The notes below the pieces were generated by a model, which was not told the DNA's origin, ran no database searches, and was given only the letters and a program-made list of their open reading frames with translations. This document shows positions 7,205 through 11,856 of a stretch of 11,856 nt of DNA, piece by piece. Both the position numbers and the translations under genes were made by a program. Numbering within the stretch: position 1 is the first letter of the stretch; each line of letters opens with the position of its first letter. The stretch comes from Rhodospirillales bacterium (lineage in GTDB: Bacteria > Pseudomonadota > Alphaproteobacteria > Rhodospirillales > Casp-alpha2): contig JACPJY010000224.1 in NCBI GenBank assembly GCA_016187325.1, forward strand, positions 1 through 11,856, given 5' to 3'.

Positions 7205-8203
7205 TCAGAACTTCACCCGGTATTCCGATGGCACCAGCATGATGTGGTCCAACTCGGGCGCCACGCCGGCATGGCACTCGGCGCAGAATTTCATGCTCAT
7301 TCCCTTGCCCTTGGTGATGCCGGCGACCTTACCGTCCGGCATGACCATGGTATAGCGCCAGTCTCCGGACTCCTTGTTGAAGCCCACCTTCATCTTTTCC
7401 ATGATGAACAACGGGCCGACGGCGACCTTGCCGTCCGGCTGGACGACGAAACTGTCCTTCGCCAGCACGGAGCCGATCGGCATCTTTCCCGCCTTTTCGA
7501 ACATCTTGTAGCGGTTGGCGCCCTTGCCGTTGGCGTAGTTGTTGACGTACCGGCTGCCGTGGGTTGCCGATTGATAGGGGCGGCTGCTGACCTTCAGCCA
7601 GGTCGTGTAGCTGACGACCTCTTTAAGGGCGGCCTTGCCATAGGCTTGCGTCATTTCCGGAAGCAGGCAGCCGTACACGGCCGTGGCTTCGGCGGCGTTG
7701 ACCTCGGCCACCGCCGCCGCCCCGCACGGACTGCACGGGCCGCAAGCCGCCTTCGGAGCGCATGGGCCACAGGGCTTCTTGGCGGCGCAGGGGTTGCAGG
7801 CCTTCTTGGCGGCGCACGGGTTCTTGGCGGCGCACGGGTTGCAAGGCTTGCACGCCGCTTTCTTCGGCCGGCAGGGGTTGCAAGGATTACAGGGATGCTT
7901 GGCCCAGGCCACCTGAAGCCGCGGCACGAAGCATTTCTTCGATGTCGCGGCGCCACCCGCCGCGCACGGGTTGCAAGGATTGCAAACCTTCTTGGCGGCG
8001 CAGGGATTGGACGGCTTGCACTGGGCAAGCTGGATCAACTGGGGCTTCGGCTTGGCCATCGGCAACAGAGTGGAATTCTCCGTGCCAAAATTCGCGGCGA
8101 CCCCGGTCGTCGCCACAGACACCACCCCGCCAACCGCAATTCCGGCGCCGACGAACGCCGGTATGACGGTGGTGGAAAGCAGCGATAATTTCATTGACCT
8201 CAC
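7205..8203 (-). CDS. Secreted Cys-rich repeat protein fused to a cytochrome P460-type c-heme domain
   Basis: The protein is 332 residues from a GTG start. Residues 1-38 form a signal peptide with a long Ala/Val/Gly-rich core. Residues 62-160 are a low-complexity block of NPCAAK, CNPCNPC and CGPC motifs with 20 cysteines. Residues 195-332 resemble the cytochrome P460 family: YTTWLKVSS, THGSRYVNNYANGKGANRY, then VLAKDSFVV, GPLFIMEKMKVG, GDWRYTMVMPDGK and a c-type heme motif CAECH (307-311). P460 proteins are periplasmic c-hemes. Some oxidise hydroxylamine or bind NO, and some carry a lysine-heme cross-link. The cross-linking lysine cannot be assigned here. The repeat block contains one CNPCR (108-112), matching the Cys-x-Pro-x-Arg recognition pattern of formylglycine-generating enzymes. 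The divergent neighbour is a SUMF1-fold protein. Probably co-transcribed with the small Cys-repeat gene 163 bp downstream. Confidence 0.82.
   Translation of the reverse strand: MRSMKLSLLSTTVIPAFVGAGIAVGGVVSVATTGVAANFGTENSTLLPMAKPKPQLIQLAQCKPSNPCAAKKVCNPCNPCAAGGAATSKKCFVPRLQVAWAKHPCNPCNPCRPKKAACKPCNPCAAKNPCAAKKACNPCAAKKPCGPCAPKAACGPCSPCGAAAVAEVNAAEATAVYGCLLPEMTQAYGKAALKEVVSYTTWLKVSSRPYQSATHGSRYVNNYANGKGANRYKMFEKAGKMPIGSVLAKDSFVVQPDGKVAVGPLFIMEKMKVGFNKESGDWRYTMVMPDGKVAGITKGKGMSMKFCAECHAGVAPELDHIMLVPSEYRVKF
7724..8020 (-). repeat. Degenerate Asn-Pro-Cys coding repeats inside the P460 fusion
   Basis: This region encodes residues 62-160 of the P460 fusion, with recurring CNPC and PCAAK units. They are related to the 39-bp units of the small gene but irregular in period and more diverged. 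A non-repetitive stretch of about 22 residues (roughly 83-104) interrupts them. The DNA carries many variants of GGCGGCGCAGGGGTTGCA on the plus strand. Confidence 0.8.
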
Positions 8204-8209
8204 GAAAAA

Positions 8210-8215
8210 CCTCCT
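8210..8215 (-). promoter_or_regulatory. Ribosome-binding site that decides the GTG start of the P460 fusion gene
   Basis: A perfect AGGAGG on the minus strand lies six bases before GTG 8203-8201. The next in-frame ATG (8194-8192) would be 15 bases away, though GAGG just before it could also serve. More distal in-frame starts (such as 8311) would bury the signal peptide. Confidence 0.75.
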
Positions 8216-8258
8216 GTTCCCAATCGAGTACTGACCATTTTCGAATTGCGATTGTTGT

Positions 8259-8273
8259 AACCTCGTGATCCTG
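8259..8273 (-). promoter_or_regulatory. Shared upstream element, partial copy at the P460 fusion gene
   Basis: AACCTCGTGATCCTG here matches AACCACGTGATCCTG at 7155-7169 in 14 of 15 positions. The outer ATTTCAC part seen at the other two sites is not conserved. It lies 56-70 bp upstream of the P460 start, within the divergent gap to the SUMF1-fold gene, so it could affect either direction. Confidence 0.4.
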
Positions 8274-8404
8274 TCAGAACGCCCTTGCCGTCGCGAATCA
8301 CACGTGTTCACAGAATCGTGAGATCGCGGTGGAAGGCATTTGCTGGGAGGTTATTCCTCGGCAAATTACGAATTTCCGAATTCACGTCATTGCGAGGCTG
8401 TCAG

Positions 8405-9259
8405 GTGCGAAAACCCGCGGTCCTTGGTCTGACAATCGGGGCCGCGTGGGTTCTCGGTTTTACGGCATGGGCAGGCGCGCCGGTGCCGGAAATCGTGGAG
8501 ATTCCCGCGGGACCCTTTATCGCCGGCTCCGACCAACCCGAGCGGGAGGCCGCGTACCGGCTCGATGAGGCCGCCTATGGGCACAGCCGGACCCGGGAGG
8601 GAGGCTGGTACGAAGGTGAGCGTGCCCGCGAAACAATCGCCACCGGCGCATACCGGATCACCCGCGCGCCGATTACCAATGCCGAGTACCGGGCATTCGT
8701 CGCCGCCACCGGCCGGCCGGCGCCCGACGTCGACGCCCGAACCTGGGAATCCTATCGGCTCGTACATCCCTATGAACGCACCCGGCGCCATGCCTGGACG
8801 GATGGCGCGCCGCCCCACGGTCGGCGGGATCATCCCGTCGTGCTGGTATCCCACGATGACGTCGAAGCCTATGCCGCGTGGCTGAGCGGGCAGACGGGAA
8901 AAACCTGGCGGCTGCCGACGGAAATCGAATGGGAAAAGGCGGCGCGCGGAACCGATGGCCGTCGCTTTCCTTGGGGGGACAGCTACGATCCGCGACGGCT
9001 CAACAGTCACGACCTCGGGCCCTTCGACACCATGCCCGTCGGCAGCTTCCCGGAAGGCGCCAGCCCGTTCGGGCTCCTCGATGCCGCGGGACAGGTGTTC
9101 GAGTGGACGGCGACGCCGGCGGGTGCGGGCCGCTACCTGGTCAAGGGTGGATCCTGGGACGACAAGGGTTGCGGCGTCTGCCGGCTGGCGGCGCGGCATT
9201 CCCGGCCAGCGGACCTGAAGCATATTCTGATCGGCTTTCGGCTGGTCCTCACCGAGTGA
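8405..9259 (+). CDS. Secreted SUMF1/formylglycine-generating-enzyme-fold protein
   Basis: The protein is 284 residues from GTG 8405, chosen because GAGG (8394-8397) precedes it by seven bases and the first 23 residues form a signal peptide (VLGLTIGAAWVLGFTAWA). Family motifs follow: EIPAGPFIAGS (32-42), YRITRAPITNAEYRAFV (83-99), HPVVLVSHDDVEAYAAWL (143-160), WRLPTEIEWEKAARG (168-182), FPWGD (188-192), SPFGLLDAAGQVFEWT (220-235), the GGSWDD segment (248-253) and GFRLV (277-281). True FGE enzymes use a Cys pair spaced Cys-x4-Cys just after GGS. Here the only cysteines there are Cys256 and Cys259 (CGVC), offset and closer together, so genuine formylglycine chemistry is uncertain. NirV, associated with copper nitrite reductase, is another secreted SUMF1-domain protein. 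The gene is divergent from the P460 fusion, sharing a roughly 200-bp gap. Confidence 0.85.
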   Translation: MRKPAVLGLTIGAAWVLGFTAWAGAPVPEIVEIPAGPFIAGSDQPEREAAYRLDEAAYGHSRTREGGWYEGERARETIATGAYRITRAPITNAEYRAFVAATGRPAPDVDARTWESYRLVHPYERTRRHAWTDGAPPHGRRDHPVVLVSHDDVEAYAAWLSGQTGKTWRLPTEIEWEKAARGTDGRRFPWGDSYDPRRLNSHDLGPFDTMPVGSFPEGASPFGLLDAAGQVFEWTATPAGAGRYLVKGGSWDDKGCGVCRLAARHSRPADLKHILIGFRLVLTE

Positions 9260-9307
9260 CGCGTAGTCGTGAAACCGTTGGATTTCGGCCGGTCTGTCCT
9301 AATCGGC

Positions 9308-9838
9308 TCAACCCGCGGTGACGACAAGCCGATAATCGGGCGTGGGATTGAGCGGGCACGAATATTCGTATTCGCCCGGCTTCAGCTCGACCGCGTAATC
9401 CTTGGTGTCACCCGTCTTGAGGCCGCCACCCGACACGCTGGTCTTGTTCAGCTTGTGCAGGGGATTGCGCCAGTCGTAGCCCTTGGATCGCAGCCAGAAG
9501 CCGAGCTCGTAGGGGACGTTCTTGTTGGTCACCCGGAACACGTACTTGCCCGGCTTCAACGTCATCACTTTGGCCTTGGCCAGCCGCTCGGCGCCGGTCT
9601 TGGCGTTGATGGCCTCGCAATCAGCCCCCGCGTTGCTCTTGAACCCATGGTCAACGGCCTCCGATTCGAGGAACTGACACGGCGTCTGGGTCAGATGGAT
9701 GACGTTCCCCTGTTCCGCCCCGTGGGCCGAGCCGGCGGCGGACAGCGCGAACAGCGCGACGAGAGCGACCGACGACAGGGAACGGCCGGAACCGAAGCGG
9801 CCGGCGGCGCGATGACGGGGTTTTGGCGTGAAGCTCAT
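9308..9838 (-). CDS. Secreted cupredoxin-fold protein apparently lacking copper-ligand histidines
   Basis: The protein is 176 residues from ATG 9838, chosen over an in-frame ATG at 9958 because GGAG lies seven bases upstream and a signal peptide (SVALVALFALSAAGSAHG, ending near residue 40) follows. The mature part resembles a plastocyanin/azurin-like beta-barrel: MTLKPGKYVFRVTNKNVPYELGFWL (92-116) and VELKPGEYEYSCPLNPTPDYRLVV (150-173). Cys161 sits at the type-1 copper cysteine position. The following His-x-x-Met type ligands are replaced (CPLNPTPDY), and the early His position reads VPYELGF, so copper binding is unlikely unless done differently. Additional cysteines are Cys54 and Cys74. The product may be a periplasmic scaffold or partner. 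It lies 151 bp downstream of the YeeE/YedE-type permease, with its own upstream element, and ends 48 bp from the convergent SUMF1-fold gene. Confidence 0.7.
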   Translation of the reverse strand: MSFTPKPRHRAAGRFGSGRSLSSVALVALFALSAAGSAHGAEQGNVIHLTQTPCQFLESEAVDHGFKSNAGADCEAINAKTGAERLAKAKVMTLKPGKYVFRVTNKNVPYELGFWLRSKGYDWRNPLHKLNKTSVSGGGLKTGDTKDYAVELKPGEYEYSCPLNPTPDYRLVVTAG

Positions 9839-9878
9839 GGCGAATCTCCGAATGCTTTCTTGTCTGCCGAGTTGATCG

Positions 9879-9908
9879 GGCCGGCGCTCGCGGACGGCGT
9901 CGCCGGCC
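9879..9908. repeat. GC-rich hairpin between the permease and cupredoxin-like genes
   Basis: GGCCGGCG (9879-9886) and CGCCGGCC (9901-9908) are perfect inverted repeats separated by 14 nt. There is no T-run on either side, so it is not a typical intrinsic terminator. It would lie in the leader of the cupredoxin-like mRNA and could limit read-through or stabilise the RNA. It may also be chance in GC-rich DNA. Confidence 0.35.
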
Positions 9909-9951
9909 ACCTCGAAGATGGCGATAGGGGAGATCGCTTGCAATCCGCCAT

Positions 9952-9972
9952 ATTTCACAAGAGCGTGATCCT
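9952..9972 (-). promoter_or_regulatory. Shared upstream element, copy at the cupredoxin-like gene
   Basis: On the plus strand this reads ATTTCACAA, then GAG, then CGTGATCCT. Both 9-mers match 7148-7168 exactly around a different 3-nt core. It is 114-134 bp upstream of the cupredoxin-like start and 17 bp after the permease stop. The equal distances to the start codons (about 107-134 bp) at both full copies favour a regulatory role. Confidence 0.5.
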
Positions 9973-9989
9973 TAACGGGAAGCGTTGGC

Positions 9990-11171
9990 CTAGGCTTCCG
10001 CCTTGTGAAGCCCGAACAAGGGCTGCAAACGAACCCCGATGACGTTGCCGACGATCGCCGCGATTATCCAGGCCCAGCCGTGCAGGCTGGTCGACGCGAC
10101 GCCGCTGAAAAAGGCGCCGATGTTGCAGCCGTAGGCGAGCCTGGCGCCATATCCCAGCAACAGGCCGCCGATCGCCGCCGCCAACAGCGACGGCAGGGGA
10201 ATGCGGACGTTCGGCGCCACCTTGCCCGCCAGCGACGCGGCCATGAACGCGCCGCAGACGATTCCGATGTCCATCACCGACGTCACGTCCTCAAGCACCG
10301 GCCGGGCGAGCGCCGCCCGGGGAAACCCGCCAGCCCAAAAAACGCTGGTGGCCGGGTCCCAGCCAAGCGCCACCGCAGCCTTGGCGCCCCATAGCGTGAA
10401 CGCCCAAGTGATCGACCACGGATGGCCGGCGACGAGTAGCGTCGCCCAATTCAGCAATGCCAGCAGGCCGGCGCCGAACAGCAACGGCCACGGGCCGCGC
10501 AGCAGCCGTTGCCATGTGAATCCGCCTGCCCACCACAACGGGCGCTTGTTGTCGGCACCGAATAGCCTGAGTCCCAGGTAGATGAGCCCGAGCGCGGCCA
10601 ATTGCAGAAGGATCGCCGGTCCCCATCCCAGTCGATCTCCCAACGACATCTCGCCGATGCCGGGCAACCCCCGCCACCAATGGAGGTCGAGGCTTGCCCA
10701 CAATCCGCCGGCGCAGAAAAACACCAGGACCAATGCCATGCGCAAGTTGCCGCCGCCGGCGGTGAACAGCGTGCCCGACCCACAGCCGCCGGCGAGCTGC
10801 ATGCCGATGCCGAAAATCAAGGCGCCGAACGCCATCGACACGCTGACCGGCGCCACGGCGCCGGTGACGCCGTGGCCGAACACAGTCCCTTGCGCCAGGA
10901 TCGGCGCGAACAGCAGCATCGCCGCCGCCAACATGATCAATTGGGCGCTGACGCCGGAGATGTCCTTGCCGAGGATCGCGCGCCGGTAGGCGCCCGTGAA
11001 CCCGAACGCGGCGTGATAAAGCGTCACGCCCAGCCCGATGCCGATCGCGAACAGCAGCGCGAACCGGCCGCTGCTTCCGAGCAGATGCAGGAAAAACCCC
11101 ACGGCCACCGCCAGCGCCGCCATGAAGTACGGGCGCTGGACGGGCGGGAGCGCGATGGCGGCCGTGGTCAA
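9990..11171 (-). CDS. YeeE/YedE-family membrane protein, probable sulfur-compound (thiosulfate-type) permease
   Basis: The 393-residue polytopic membrane protein has many hydrophobic helices. The two internally repeated halves each carry the family's conserved cysteine motif: QLAGGCGSGTLF (Cys130) and RLAYGCNIGAFFSG (Cys349). In TsuA/YeeE, known to take up thiosulfate, cysteines of this kind relay the substrate through the membrane. Thiosulfate or another reduced sulfur species is inferred here, not shown. No TusA-like partner (TsuB) is visible. The start is TTG (11171-11169), which has AAGGGA just upstream overlapping the stop of the DUF302 gene. The first ATG (residue 17) lacks a ribosome-binding site and would shorten the first helix. 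The nine-base gap to the DUF302 gene indicates an operon. Confidence 0.88.
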   Translation of the reverse strand: MTTAAIALPPVQRPYFMAALAVAVGFFLHLLGSSGRFALLFAIGIGLGVTLYHAAFGFTGAYRRAILGKDISGVSAQLIMLAAAMLLFAPILAQGTVFGHGVTGAVAPVSVSMAFGALIFGIGMQLAGGCGSGTLFTAGGGNLRMALVLVFFCAGGLWASLDLHWWRGLPGIGEMSLGDRLGWGPAILLQLAALGLIYLGLRLFGADNKRPLWWAGGFTWQRLLRGPWPLLFGAGLLALLNWATLLVAGHPWSITWAFTLWGAKAAVALGWDPATSVFWAGGFPRAALARPVLEDVTSVMDIGIVCGAFMAASLAGKVAPNVRIPLPSLLAAAIGGLLLGYGARLAYGCNIGAFFSGVASTSLHGWAWIIAAIVGNVIGVRLQPLFGLHKAEA

Positions 11172-11180
11172 GGGCGTCCC

Positions 11181-11642
11181 TTATTTGGCCGCGTCGCCGA
11201 CGATTTTCTCGACGATGATATCGAGTTCCTTGCCCATCGCGTCGAGTGCCGCGACCTTGTAGGCGCCGAAGACGTGGCTCGGCAGGCGATACGTCAGCCG
11301 CGCCTTGCCGTTCGGCTGCTCGGTGACGTAAAGGCGGAGCGGCGCCTCGATCCCGGCGGCTTCGCTGGCCTTCAGCATGCGCACCGCGAAATGCGGGTTG
11401 AAGATCATCAGCACCCGGTTGCCGGGGATGGTGACGCCGATGTTCTTGGCGCCGCAGGTGGCGCAGGCGTTGCCGACGATCCCCATCTTGTTGGCCGTGA
11501 TGGCGGCCGTCAGCTTTTCGACGTAGGCGTCGAACGGCTGTCCGGTGTCGATGACCTTGGTGCCGGAATAGGGCGTCGGGTTCTCGGCCCTCGCCGGCAT
11601 GGCGATTAACGCGACAACGAAACAGAGCAAAACCGGGCGCAT
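11181..11642 (-). CDS. Secreted DUF302-domain protein with a CxxC motif
   Basis: The 153-residue protein has a short signal peptide (MRPVLLCFVVALIAMPARA, cut near residue 19). The mature protein matches the DUF302 pattern: an opening FDAYVEKLTAAITANKMGIV (37-56), the central VLMIFNPHFAVRMLKAS (77-93), then APLRLYVTE (100-108) and the closing YRLPSH (118-123). The molecular function of DUF302 is unknown. Unusually, an ACATCG segment (Cys60, Cys63) sits where the first strand-loop region lies, a possible redox or metal-binding pair. The ATG at 11642 has GGAG eight bases upstream. It lies immediately upstream of the permease gene (nine-base gap), so a role with the transported sulfur compound is plausible but inferred only from position. 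Confidence 0.78.
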   Translation of the reverse strand: MRPVLLCFVVALIAMPARAENPTPYSGTKVIDTGQPFDAYVEKLTAAITANKMGIVGNACATCGAKNIGVTIPGNRVLMIFNPHFAVRMLKASEAAGIEAPLRLYVTEQPNGKARLTYRLPSHVFGAYKVAALDAMGKELDIIVEKIVGDAAK

Positions 11643-11738
11643 GAAGATTTCTCCAACGGGTTGCGGAAACGGTAGCTCCGCGAAACATAACGGTTGGGCA
11701 ATCGCCCGACAAATAACGGAGCCGTGAAGAACGGCGTC

Positions 11739-11856
11739 CTATGGCGCGAGCGTCAGCCTCGCCTTGCCGGCCGCGCCGTCGCGGCTGTAGGCGATGTCGA
11801 CCGCCTCGCCCAGCCGGAACATGTGAATGGCGCTCGCCACGTCGCTGGCGCGTTGA
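11739..11856 (-). CDS. C-terminal end of a probable PDZ-domain protein (partial)
   Basis: Thirty-eight codons are visible on the minus strand before the TAG at 11741-11739, reading from the window edge. The sequence SDVASAIHMFRLGEAVDI, followed by AYSRDGAAGKARLTLAP, fits the last helix and strands of a PDZ domain, in which a loop residue cluster, then Gly-Glu and an Arg-Asp-Gly turn precede the final strand. The rest of the protein is outside the window, so whether it is a Do/HtrA-type protease or another PDZ protein cannot be told. It lies 96 bp upstream of the DUF302 gene on the same strand and may be in the same operon. Confidence 0.55.
   Translation of the reverse strand, partial: QRASDVASAIHMFRLGEAVDIAYSRDGAAGKARLTLAP

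Noticed and set aside
8300..8307. ACACGTGT palindrome in the P460/SUMF1 gap
   Set aside because: Only eight bases, with no second copy nearby; likely by chance.
8285..8404. Upstream extension of the SUMF1-fold gene to a start at 8285
   Set aside because: It would add 40 basic, non-homologous residues in front of a good signal peptide. GTG 8405 has a well-placed ribosome-binding site.
9952..9972. Shared element as a sigma-54 promoter
   Set aside because: Read on the minus strand it has GG and a downstream GT, but the spacing is one base too long and the invariant GC of the -12 element is missing.

Overview
The window is GC-rich chromosomal DNA of a Gram-negative proteobacterium, most likely an alphaproteobacterium of Rhodospirillales or Rhizobiales type. 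This is inferred from codon use, protein style and family content, not from a marker gene. There are no rRNA or tRNA genes, insertion sequences or CRISPR arrays. The genes fall into two functional blocks separated by one unassigned gene.

Block 1 (1-5869) looks like a catabolic module for an organic or amino acid. On the minus strand is a large FAD plus Fe-S 2-hydroxyacid dehydrogenase-type protein whose C-terminus lies outside the window. Divergent from it is a plus-strand run: a class V PLP aminotransferase, a crotonase-fold enzyme and a class III CoA-transferase. The 316-bp AT-rich gap between the two directions holds a perfect 23-bp palindrome near the aminotransferase and a degenerate copy near the dehydrogenase. 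This suggests one regulator controls both directions. The substrate is unknown.

A minus-strand conserved hypothetical gene (5884-6612) with a histidine- and tyrosine-rich centre converges on block 1.

Block 2 (6701-11856) is a set of exported or membrane proteins with redox and sulfur themes. On the minus strand, a Cys-rich repeat protein fused to a cytochrome P460-type c-heme domain (7205-8203) is followed by a small secreted protein made of the same Asn-Pro-Cys repeats (6763-7041) and a strong intrinsic terminator (6701-6737). Divergent from the P460 gene is a secreted SUMF1/formylglycine-generating-enzyme-fold protein (8405-9259). The P460 fusion contains one Cys-x-Pro-x-Arg motif, the type FGE enzymes recognise in sulfatases, so a modification relationship is possible but unproven. 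Next, on the minus strand, come the end of a probable PDZ-domain protein, a secreted DUF302 protein with an added CxxC, a YeeE/YedE-type sulfur-compound permease, and a secreted cupredoxin-fold protein that appears to lack its copper histidines.

A 21-bp element (two identical 9-mers around a 3-nt variable core) lies upstream of both the small Cys-repeat gene and the cupredoxin-like gene. A partial copy lies upstream of the P460 gene. This points to co-regulation of block 2. The most novel-looking part is the group of Asn-Pro-Cys repeat proteins, P460 and SUMF1.
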